64,000 bases of DNA from Lasioglossum baleicum (lineage: Eukaryota; Arthropoda; Insecta; Hymenoptera; Halictidae), in NCBI RefSeq assembly GCF_051020765.1, contig NC_134929.1, forward strand, positions 5,172,786-5,236,785, read 5' to 3'. Position 1 is the stretch's first letter. Each line of letters begins with the position of its first letter. The position numbers and the translations under genes are program-made. Under the pieces are notes generated by a model. It worked only from the letters and a program-made list of their open reading frames with translations. It did no database searches and had not been told where the DNA came from. Below, in pieces: positions 25,881-36,200 of this stretch.

Positions 25881-26981
25881 TGTTACGTCCCGGAGTCTGA
25901 CTTTCGCGAAACTATCGTTCCGCGACCCATTCCCCTTACTGGACGCTCTCAAATGCGATACAACCTTTTGTCCACGCGGCACGTTACGTCCGACGTCTGA
26001 CTGGGAACCACGACTTTCGCGAACATGCGTATTCTACTTAACGCTTACAGTAGATTCGCCCCAAAGCGGCGGACGAGAACAGAGATAACTGAGACGGCGC
26101 GAATCTTCGCAGGGAAATATCTAGCAACTTATCGGACAGTTGAGTATAGCGATCGGTGAAGACAGGCAGGCTTCCTTTATGCGAACTGCTTCCGTTGCTC
26201 GCTGACGGCTGCAGTCGAATCAGGCTGGATCGTCGTAGGAAGGACGATGATCCTCACTCGTCCTGGGAAGATCACGTCGTCGGTGATCCTCGGTTGGCGG
26301 GAGATACCCCGCTGTTGTCCTCCGTCTCGCGTTCGTTGACGCGCACGAGCTTTCGTAATTGATAGCGACGAACGCGAATTGAATAGGAGAGTATTACAAG
26401 CGCGAGGATGTAGGGAGAAGAACTAAGCGAGACTCACTTATTAAATTAATAACTGGGAATATATTTGTAACGTATGAAATGAAATTATAATGAACTAGAA
26501 GCGCGTGTTATATCAGGACCGCTCAAAGGCGGATGAGAGCGAGGACTCGTCGGAGTCTGGACCGGGACATCCAGGAGGCGGCGAACCTCGCTGGAGTCTT
26601 GAACGAACGTGTCAGACTGGCTGTCCGAATTGAACTGAACTAACTGAACTCTTTTTAGGATCGTGAGGTCGAATACATAGGTGTCTTATCTTCTACCGGA
26701 TGTCTCGTTAGACATAACGCTATGGATGTTATGAGAAGCGCGCGATTAATGATTACGGTGAATGCTACGTGATACTGCTACGGGGAATACATTAAGATAT
26801 GATTATTATACAAGGGTTAAGATAAGAATGGGTATATGGTATGAGGTGAGAATCGGATCTGATGAACGGAGCGAAGTATGACTACTTATAACTAATCAAT
26901 ATTCTTAATAATTACGGTTACAATATCCTACTCTTATTGGCTATGCTTATAACCTATGGCAACACGTCGGCAGACGTGACA
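25881..26981. mobile_element. Solo LTR (1.1 kb) with 5-bp TSD, inside the left foldback arm
   Basis: It starts TGTTACGTCC and ends AGACGTGACA, giving TG...CA with short inverted ends, and is flanked by CTGTG at 25876-25880 and 26982-26986. The matching position in the right arm (near 29577) is uninterrupted and retains a single copy of the target, which confirms both the boundaries and the order of events. There is no internal coding region, so this is a solo LTR left by recombination. A cgttacgtcc segment is repeated about 100 bp into it. Confidence 0.85.
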
Positions 26982-27533
26982 CTGTGCAAAATTTCAACCC
27001 TGTATTTCGATCGGGAGGGTAGTTATGGGGTAAAATCGAAAAATCAGTTTTGGGCCTATTTTCCCTAGTTAATGACGTTTAGAAATTCTGAAAAAAATCT
27101 GACACATATCAAGAGAACCCAAATACATACTTTGCAATTAGTTTCAGATTTTTAAAAGGGAAATCCTGCTTGTAAAAAATCAAAAACCTCAAAAAAATCG
27201 AAAAAATGCAGATTTCACATGGAAGTTCTAGAGTGTCCACATTTATATTTTTACAGTAGCAGTATATTGTTATAAGTATTGTTCATGAATTTTTTCAGAT
27301 TTTTCGGTTTGGTGCGCCGTTGTTAAAAAAAATAAAAACCGATTTTTTCGACGTTTTTTCCGCGAAGAACTAAGCTAACCTTAAAATTGTTACGTTCTAT
27401 TTATTCTGTAAGTCTATCAGGCTCTGATAAACCTTGAGCATTCTACAGAAGTAATTAAAAAATGCAATCAACTTAATTAATATTTCTACAGTATAGACAT
27501 TACATCTAGAAATATAAATCACGTTTCCAACAA

Positions 27534-27605
27534 TTCAGTTGGCTCAGTGCGTTAGACGTTCGATTGTGGACCGGCCTATGCTAGGTTCGCGCCCGTCGTA
27601 GGTCT
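27534..27605 (+). repeat. tRNA-derived (SINE-like) segment, left arm
   Basis: The stretch contains TTGGCTCAGTGCGTTAGAC, resembling a tRNA D-arm/box A, and AGGTTCGCGCCC, resembling box B, at tRNA-like spacing. It is followed by a T-run. The partner copy in the right arm is closer to a normal tRNA. I do not consider it a functional tRNA. Confidence 0.45.
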
Positions 27606-28384
27606 ATTTTTTTTATTTCATCAATTCTCTTCTTTTTTATATCTGACTTCACACTAGTCAAGGATATTTTTGTAGAATTCTTTTTCAAGCAATATTGAAA
27701 TATTTAAAAAGTATTTTAAGGTAAAATACACCAAATATAGTAGTTGTGTCTAACAGAGTCGTAAGGCGAGTAAAGAAAAGAAAAGGTAAACGTATAAAGG
27801 TGAACAAAGGTAAAAGTTAATGAAACATCAAAAGTTTGTCATTCTAAATATGCTTTTATAGATCCGTTAGTTTATTGACAAGTATCGCAACATCTGCTTT
27901 CACTGTGAAATATTTCATTAGCAACCCTGAGTGGTACATACACAACAATTGCTGTTCCGCATAAGAGACGAGGTACCAAATTGAATGCCTCAAAAGAAGT
28001 AAACAACAATAGAGCCATTTCTACAACTTGAATTTCTTTCTTTTCTCTATAACAAAGTATTTAAAACTCGAAGACACATAAATGGAATTACTGCTGAAAA
28101 TGTCGAGTACTGCCAGAAGTTCCTCCAATTTTCAACATAAATAAATCTTTCAATTCATCGATAAAATAAAATATGCTTTACAGAAAACACGATAAAATGA
28201 AACTGAGATACTTAAGATCCGCACAAGCTATGTATGTATTATAATTTTTTTGCGAATTCCACCTTAAAATATTTTTTTTGAATATGTAGATATTGCTTCT
28301 AAAAGAAATCTACAAACACACCATTGATTATTATATAGTCAGACATAAAAAAAAGAATTAATCAAGTAAAAAAAATGTATACCT

Positions 28385-29030
28385 ATGCCGGGAGCGAACC
28401 TAGGATAAGCAGATCAACAGTCGAACGCCTAACGCGCTTTTTTTTAAACATGTTTATTGAATATATTAGTACAATCAGAGTTAACACGAGTCAACAAAAA
28501 TAATAAAAATCTCCACACAGTATTGCTATGTTAAGCTGACTGTTCGCTCGCGTGCGAATCTCGGTGCTTGACAAATCTTTGGACGGTGGAAGAATAAATA
28601 GGAACTGTGTAACGGTTGGATTACTTGTAAGCTGAGGCGCCTTAACGGATAATGGAAGGGAGAATGGGGAAAAAGTTTTATTTAAAAAAAACCCCTTAAC
28701 AGTCTTTGGTATAGGATGTTTGCTTAAGTACTACTTAGGGACTAACTTATTACTAACAACGATATATACATATTGTATACATATGTATAATATTAGGTAG
28801 CTATCGTGCCACGGTACAATATGATGATGTTGAGTTTTACATGTAGATCTCTCAAGTCATTTAAGTGGCCCTAGTGTGATGTTGGGCACTATAATTTTCC
28901 GCTCGAGTAGCTCTCGCATGTGAGTGTCATTTGGTGAGAGCCACCAGCATTTTTTTTTATCTAGTCGATGAAAATCTTGATGATCTTTCCTAGGTATGAA
29001 CGCCTAACGCGCTGAGCCAACTGAATTGTT
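28385..29030 (-). repeat. tRNA-derived segment, right arm, split by an insertion
   Basis: On the minus strand, pieces from about 29030-28998 and then 28437-28385 together form the counterpart of the left-arm segment. They contain TTGGCTCAGCGCGTTAGGC and CCTAGGTTCGCTCCC. The intervening 28438-28997 is a later retroposed insertion. This copy differs from the left arm by many substitutions although adjoining arm sequence is nearly identical. Confidence 0.45.
28438..28997 (-). mobile_element. 5'-truncated LINE-type insertion (3' end only) with 15-bp TSD
   Basis: A 15-bp direct repeat GAACGCCTAACGCGC flanks it (28423-28437 and 28998-29012). Read on the minus strand it ends with an AATAAA-containing tail followed by a short poly(A), seen as a T-run from 28438. 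These are hallmarks of target-primed reverse transcription. It has no coding sequence and its family was not identified. Confidence 0.75.
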
Positions 29031-30487
29031 GGAAACGTGATTTATATTTCTTGATGTAATGTCTATACTGTAGAAATATTAATTAAGTTGATTTCATTTT
29101 TTAATTACTTCTGTAGAATGCTCAAGGTTTATCAGAGCCTGATAGACTTACAGAATAAATAGAACGTAACAATTTTAAGGTTAGCTTAGTTCTTCGCGGA
29201 AAAAACGTCGAAAAAATCGGTTTTTATTTTTTTTAACAACGGCGCACCAAACCGAAAAATCTGAAAAAATTCATGAACAATACTTATAACAATATACTGC
29301 TACTGTAAAAATATAAATGTGGACACTCTAGAACTTCCATGTGAAATCTGCATTTTTTCGATTTTTTTGAGGTTTTTGATTTTTTACAAGCAGGATATTT
29401 CCCTTTTAAAAATCTGAAACTAATTGCAAAGTATGTATTTGGGTTCTCTTGATATGTGTCAGATTTTTTTCAGAATTTCTAAACGTCATTAACTAGGGAA
29501 AATAGGCCCAAAACTGATTTTTCGATTTTACCCCATAACTACCCTCCCGATCGAGATACAGGGTTGAAATTTTGCACAGTATGTTTTTTCTTTGTGTTCT
29601 ATCGAATGGCACATCGTCGATAAAATTCGGTTCAAGGGCATTTTTGACTATCTTATCCGGCTATACCCATTGGCTATTTACAACCAAAAAGTTTGAAATT
29701 GGTCTCAATCGCGTGTATGCTATTAGGCAGAATGTTCATGAATTTTTTCGTAATTTTTTATTGAACATGTGATTTTTATTGAACGTGTGATTAAAAATTA
29801 ATTTGGATGAGCACTTTTGACCATCTTATATCCGGCTATACGATTTTTCATACTTACTATTTGCAAAAAATCTGAAAAAATTCACAATCATAAGGAATAA
29901 TATCTACAATTTTGTAGAATTTTTCTAGAATTTTTAAGTATACCATTAAATAGGGAAAATGTGGGAAAAACCAATAATTAGTTTTTACCCTTTCATTACC
30001 CTCCTGGTTGAGATAAAGGGTTCAAACTTACGAATATACATATAATATATATTTAAATTTTTTGGAAGGTTAAAAAATGTAATTAAAAAAGTAATGAAAA
30101 ATAAAAATAAAACTCGCTGCACGCGGGGACTCGAAGGCTAGCTCCAGATTGCGATTGATACGCTCGACGGCTCGACGGTCGAATTTCAGAATCAGTTTCG
30201 TTTCCGTCAAGCAGGCGTGGATGTGGATGGAGAGTGCTAAAAATAGATTGTGGCTGGCGCAAGCGCACAAGCAGCGCACACGGACAGAGTAGAGGTACGC
30301 TGGCGTGTGTAGCGCGCGTGCAATCGAACAGGCACTCACACGGACAGAATAGAGATACGTTCGTGTAGCGCGTGCGCAGTAGAAGCAACCTGGCGACGAC
30401 GGTGCGTTAGAGTGGGGGGTCGAGTCGGCTGAGCGAGCGGAGGGGAAAAAACCCACGACCCATGATTCTGGCATCACTGCGCCTCCT

Positions 30488-31060
30488 GCCGTCTCCGATC
30501 CCCGTGGCCGACGCCCAGGGAGTGCCAGGGACCTCCTCACCGCTAGTACCCCTCTTGTGGCCGACGCCTTCGCAGGGTGTACTCTCCTCGTGGCTGACGC
30601 CCCTGGAGTACCTATCCCTCTACCTCGACGCTTGTGGCCGACGCCTTTGACTAGAGGTAGATCCGCTCCGTACCCCTCGCTCTTCCGATCACCGTCACCG
30701 TCACCGTCACCGTCACAGCCGATCTCCCGACGCCGCGTCTAGGATAGGGTCACCGGACCACCCACCGCGAATAGCATAGGATTACCGCGTCTAGCATAGG
30801 GTCACCGCGACCACCGTCCGCGTTTCCGCCGCGTTAACTGTACGATAGCCCAGCGTGGGCCAGCTTGTTCCCTAGAAGTAAGTTGCGAGCGCCGGACCTT
30901 CGGGTCATCCGAATTCCGCCGCGTTAACTGTACGATAGCCCAGCGTGGGCACCTTTGTTCATTAGAAGTAAGGAGGACGAAAATAAACATTGTTTATTTG
31001 ACCACACCTGTTGTTGACCACACCTATTGTTGACCACACCTATATCCGTTACATCATTAT
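30488..31060. repeat. GC-rich sequence with short internal repeats
   Basis: This is the continuation of the DNA interrupted by the LINE and the hAT foldback. It contains several gtggccgacgcc copies (30505-30645), a ccgtca hexamer run near 30690-30716, two copies about 85-90 bp apart of a unit starting ccgccgcgttaactgtac, and three ttgaccacacct copies near 31000-31045. AATAAA occurs near 30980. Together with the TATA box at 19995 it could be an old LTR or leader, but I found no matching ends. Confidence 0.5.
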
Positions 31061-31483
31061 AAATTATATAGAACGGTTCCTCTGAGAACATTTGTATTTC
31101 GAAGAAGTAGGGTTACCTCACGGTATTGATTTACAACACCGAGTATATTAATTGTTGGCGAACGAACAAGAAACATACCAGCGTGTTGACGCCAAAAGTC
31201 AATAATCCTGACGGATGATCTCTATATAGAAAAACCTGTATACAAAGATTGGTACAATATACCCTACTTTTACCTCCTAACTGGTTCTCAACTTATTTAT
31301 CAGATAATGCAAACCTCTCCGCTTCCAGTGCCTGGAGGCACGAACTAATTATATCTTATTTTAGTCAATTATTATCTTTAATTATTGATGAAAATAAATT
31401 CTATTAAGTTCAATCAGTAATAATTCAGGAAGTAACATTAATACGGTTACAGCGGGAAAGGTCTTTTCGACTACCTGTCCCTC
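31061..31483. other. Interval before the Harbinger transposase, nothing recognised
   Basis: Moderately AT-rich DNA without a supported reading frame. The missing N-terminal part of the Harbinger transposase would be expected here but is not seen. Confidence 0.5.
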
Positions 31484-32272
31484 TTGTGGCGCATGTATGA
31501 AGTTAGGCCGCCACAATACATTTATTTGTTTCAGATGCCTACCACCCGTGAGGATTGGAAATTAGTAAGCAATGAGTTCGAAGCTATATACAAAATTAAA
31601 AACTGCGTTGGAGCAATAGATGGAAAACATGTGGCTATAAGAAAACCTCCAAATTCCGGGTCAACATACTACAACTACAAACATTTTTACAGTATAGTCC
31701 TATTAGCGGTAGTCAGCGCTAAAAAATAATTCCTAATGGTAGACGTAGGCACTAATGGCCGAATATCGGACGGAGGAGTGATGTTTCACTCGAAGTTTGG
31801 CGAACAACTACAAACAGGGGAATTAAGTCTTCCACCTCCTTCACCTATGCCACACAGTTCCGGAAATTTTCCATTTGTATTCGTAGCGGATGAAGTTTTT
31901 TCGTTGCATACAAATGTAATGAAACCTTATGCAAAAAAAGATTTAAATCATGAAAAACAAGTGGTTTTCAATCAAATATTGTCCTCGGCACGTTCAGTTG
32001 TAGAAAATACCTTCGGAATATTGGTAGCACGCTTTAGAGTTTTATTAACTACTATGAACCTTGATCCTAATAAAGCAAGTATTGTTACTTTAGCGTGCTG
32101 CCATCTGCATAATTTTCTAATAGTCGAGAATGATACCGATTATCTACATCAGATAGGGGAAACAATAACAATGGATAGATGTCTTTTGTCGCAAATACAA
32201 CAAAGAACAACCTCGCAAGCCAAAACTGTTAGGGACAATTATGCCGAGTACTACTACTCGCAGGAAAGATGA
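31484..32272 (+). pseudogene. PIF/Harbinger (HARBI1-like) transposase, 5'-truncated with one stop
   Basis: Two segments in the same frame (31484-31729 and 31736-32272) are separated by a single TAA at 31727-31729. The family's catalytic triad can be seen: D in GAIDGKHV, D in VDVGTNGRISDGGV and E in VENTFGIL, with FVADEVFSLH and the CCHLHNFL motif near the end. About 260 aa are present where family members usually have 350-400, and the N-terminal part is missing. A pyrimidine-rich stretch ending in cag just before atgcctacc at 31532 could be a splice acceptor. The convergent MADF gene beyond the BEL insertion was probably its partner in the same element. Confidence 0.85.
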
Positions 32273-32305
32273 AACAGCTTGATTTTTCATGATTTAAATC
32301 TTTTT

Positions 32306-32385
32306 TAGAGTAAGGTTTCATTAAATTTGTATGCTACGTCCGCTACGAAGACAAATGTAAAATGTGAAGGAGGTGGAAGATAAAT
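32306..32385 (-). repeat. Degenerate inverted copy of part of the Harbinger transposase
   Basis: Read on the minus strand this stretch repeats, with gaps, the transposase sequence around 31830-31935, for example cttccacctccttcac and ttcgtagcgga followed by atgaaacctta. It lies about 35 bp beyond the transposase stop. Confidence 0.7.
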
Positions 32386-32631
32386 TAATAAAGAAATTAT
32401 AAATTTTATTTTAATTCCATTAAAATTTTTGTAGTTGTAGTATGTTAATTGCTACGGCTTAATGTTACTATTTCCGCCAAAAAAAATATTGTATATACTT
32501 AATAATTGTTATTTTTTCTGCAAAATTCTAAATGTTGTAAACAGTTATTTTAAATTATTATTATTTCTAATAATTTTATAAATGTAATGTATGTAGTTAC
32601 ACAAATATAATTACATATAAATGTTATAGGA
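32386..32631. other. AT-rich 3' flank of the Harbinger transposase
   Basis: AT-rich, no gene. The BEL element inserted at its right edge. Confidence 0.5.
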
Positions 32632-33036
32632 TGTTTAAAACCATATATGTATACGCGAGCGAGATATCATTCTAATAGCCGTTAATAGCTCGCCGGTTGC
32701 TTGAGCCGGTATTGTTTCTACGCGTTCCAGAGATTCCGTCATTCGTGACTGTTGATAGTTTTTGTAACCTGACCCTGCGTCTTTGTCTAAGTGTCGTCTC
32801 AACTCCTGATTGGCAAAATTGAACTGTAACGAATATTTGTCGAATCGCTGCCGTTTCGCGTGCCGGTCTCAAGAGACCAGTGAGAGTCTAATCGCCGTAT
32901 TGAAAGGTTACTGCTGTAAGAGAGCTCGTCAGGTTCTTATATAATAAAATCAAAGAGTATCCGTACACACGACCAGTTATTAAAAACTCTCCAAACCACA
33001 GTCCTGCGAGCCAGTCCATAAATACTGTCGTTAACA
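32632..33036 (+). repeat. BEL 5' LTR
   Basis: 405 bp, TG...CA. It contains an AATAAA near 32943. It has an extra gtat relative to the 3' LTR close to its start. Confidence 0.93.
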
Positions 33037-33043
33037 TAAATTT

Positions 33044-33061
33044 TGGTCCTTCGAGCCGGAT
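33044..33061 (+). promoter_or_regulatory. BEL primer-binding site, complementary to tRNA-Tyr 3' end
   Basis: TGGTCCTTCGAGCCGGAT begins 8 nt after the 5' LTR. It is complementary to the CCA-tailed 3' end of animal tRNA-Tyr (GGCTCGAAGGACCA) as I remember it. This primes minus-strand DNA synthesis. Confidence 0.85.
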
Positions 33062-33223
33062 AATCGCTGTGACTGTGTCGAATTCAATCGAACTGTGCAA
33101 GTGTTGAACGGTTATTCTAAAGACTCAGTGAAACCATCGCCTTTCCCTGATAAAGGCGCACGGCTTGACCCTCGCTCGTTTTTTCTGCTTTGGACTCATC
33201 TCTACAACTCGTTCGTTACAAAA

Positions 33224-36200
33224 ATGACCGACACCAGTGAAAGCTTGCTAATTCAGCAAGATACTGCGATTGCCGCAATTAAGCGTGTAATCGTGAACTA
33301 TAAAAAGATGGCAAAACCCCAAATCACGCTGGTCAAAGTGAAAAGTCGACTGGATCAACTGGAGAAACTGTGGATCGAGTGTCGCCAAACTCACTCGAGG
33401 CTGCTTCTGGTCACAAAAGCGGAGGACCAGAAGACTATACCCTATTTCAAGGCCAACGTTTTTCTCGATGCCGAGACCGCTTACCTCGACGCTTCTGATA
33501 CTCTCAACGAGGTCATCGCCCAGCTGGACATCGCCGGTGGAACTTCAAAGATAAGTCCTAATACGGATTCTTCCGTCGCTGCCAATTCTGTATCCGTACA
33601 ATTACCGCGTCTCTCCCTGCCTAAGTTTTCTGGTGATTTTAGTCAATGGGGAACTTTCCGTGGTCTATTCGAATCGAGCGTCGACAAGAACAAGTCCCTT
33701 TCGAACACTCAAAAACTACATTATCTTAAAATCCATGTAACCGGTGACGCGGCGCTGTTAATTAACAATATCAGCATGTCCGACGAAAACTACGAAGCTG
33801 CCTGGCAAATACTTGTAGACGAATACAATGATGAATCCGCGCTCATACAGGCGCACATACACAAATTCGTTAGCTTGCCGTCTATGAAAACCGAATCTGC
33901 GTCGGAACTCAAACATTTGCGAGATACCGTTGTATCTTCTTTAACCGCGCTGAGAAATCTTAAACGCGATGTTGATTCTTGGGACGATTTGTTAGTTTAT
34001 TTGATCGCACAAAAATTTGCGAAACGCACTCGCGATGAGTGGCTCTTAGAACGCGGTTGTTCAAAAAACTATCCCACGTACAAAGAAATTAACGAGTTCA
34101 TGACTCTTCGCATCCGCGGTCTTACCGATACGATCGCCACGAGCGACGGTGTTTCTAGCAAAAACAAAGTTGTGTCTGACGTTCCGCGAAACCGCTCGAG
34201 CGTGAATAATGTTTCGATTATCAAATGTATCGAGTGTTCCGGTAATCATCCTCTATTTAAATGTGACCGATTCAAATCCAAATCAATTGATCAACGAATC
34301 TCATTTGTTAAACAAAATAGAATTTGCTTTAATTGCTTGCGTTCAGGTCACGTCACTTCCGACTGTAAAAATCCAGGTAGATGTTTTCTGTGCAAGCGAA
34401 CTCACCATTCGCTCTTACATCGCGCTGCCGGTTCCCCAAGCAAAGCGACTAACGCTATTAACGAGACTTCAGTTAACGACCACGTCGATAAAGAAAGCTC
34501 TTCTAATGATTCCTGTACTGCGTCGCAAGTATTAGTGCAGACAGTCCTTCCCGCGGACCTCTCCGTTCCAAATACGTTGCTCGCTACTGCTTGGGTCGTA
34601 CTCCGTACCGCTGAAGGACGTGCCTTCAGGCTTCGCGCGTTACTTGATCAAGGAGCTTCCTGTAGCTTTATAACCGAATCGGTATGCCAGTTAATGCGAA
34701 CGAAAAGATATCGGACGAGACTCCAAATTCAATGTTTCGGTGATCAGTATAACGGGTTGGCAAAATCTCGCGTATCCGTGACATTAGAATCATGCCACAA
34801 TTCTAAAGTATCGTTCCCACTGTCAGCCTTTGTCTATCAGCGTATCACTGCTTACGCCGGCTCTAAATCCCGTGTGGATTTGCAGTCTTGGCTACATTTA
34901 CGCAATCTCCAGCTAGCTGATCCAAACCCTTCCAGTTGCCATCCAATTCATGCCTTAATCGGTGCCGATTTATACGGCTCTCTTTTGCTGAACGACCTCC
35001 GCCAAGGTCCTCTCGGTACTCCTACTGCCCAGCTTACCTCGCTGGGATGGATCCTTTCCGGTCCCATCAAAAATCAAGATTCTCGTCAGGAATCCTCCTC
35101 TGCTGTAAATCTCATAAACTCTGTGTCAGCTGCCAAACTCGAAGATTCTCGTCAGGAATCTACTTCCATTGTTAATTGTCTATCTTCTGAAGATTTAGAC
35201 AATTCGCTACGTCGTTTCTGGGAAATTGAAGAAGTTCCCTCCAAGCTCCCTCTCTCCGAAGAAGACGAACGGTGCGATCGCTTTTTTCGTGACACCCACA
35301 CCCGCTCCTCTCAAGGGCGATACATAGTGCGACTCCCGTTCAAGAGTCAACCTCCATTCGATCTCGACGGATCATACTCAATCGCATCTCGCTTTTACTC
35401 GACACAGGAGCAACGACTGCTCAAACAACCGATACTCGAATCGGAGTATCATAACTTCTTATCAGAATATCTCTCCATGGGTCACATGGAACGCATAGCG
35501 GAAGAGCATGCCTCAAACTCTTCTGCGATATATATTCCTCATCATCCTGTAGTGCGACCTTCTAGCAGTACGACCAAACTCAAAGTCGTATTTAATGCTT
35601 CCGCTAAAACCAAGTCCGGAAAATCTCTAAACGACTACCTTATGGTCGGTCCAAAGCTACAGCGCGATTTAGCTGCTATCATACTGCGCTGGCGACTATT
35701 TCGCTACGTATACACTGCTGACATCGCCAAGATGTTCAGACAAATTCTAATCAATCCCCTTGATTCCGACTATCAAAGAATTTTATGGCGACCGAACAGC
35801 CAGCTGCCGGTTTCTTCATTTCGATTGCTTACCGTAACCTACGGTCTCGCATCTGCACCATACCTCGCCATTAAGGTACTTGATCAATTGGCTCTTGACG
35901 AGGGAAACAATTTTCCCGCTGCCGTGCCTATTCTACAAGATTCCATTTATGTAGATGACGCTATTTTCGGCGCGGACAATACTCATACCCTCCTCGAGAT
36001 TCGTCGGCAGCTAGTAGAACTCCTACATCGTGGAGGTTTTCAACTTCGAAAATGGGCTACTAACGCGGTCGAATTACTTGAAAACATTCCTTCTGAGGAG
36101 CGTGAGTCCGCGTCCGATCATTTTCTCAGTGAAGATGAATCCTTAAAGGTCCTTGGTATCGTATGGACCCCTTCCGAAGACGTTTTCCGCTTTCAGGTAG

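Larger units (their letters stand above)
24976..30479. mobile_element. 5.5-kb hAT-type foldback element with 8-bp TSD
   Basis: The ends are CAGGGATGCCAGAATCATGG and, at the right end read inward, CAGTGATGCCAGAATCATGG. They are flanked by an 8-bp direct repeat CGCCTCCT (24968-24975 and 30480-30487), the hAT signature. Inverted homology extends from both tips inward for about 1.6-1.7 kb (not counting later insertions), to about 27720 and 28255. The outer part is very similar, the innermost part clearly less so. The reading frames in both arms are mirror images and look like chance open frames. No transposase is present, so movement would need an enzyme from elsewhere. Confidence 0.82.

Noticed and set aside
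27534..27605. Functional tRNA gene
   Set aside because: Acceptor stem and anticodon arm do not pair convincingly; only box A and box B-like pieces are seen.
24879..30540. 168- and 156-codon frames with a common C-terminal part
   Set aside because: They lie in the hAT foldback arms as inverted copies, have low-complexity Ser/Arg/Cys content and no recognisable domain.
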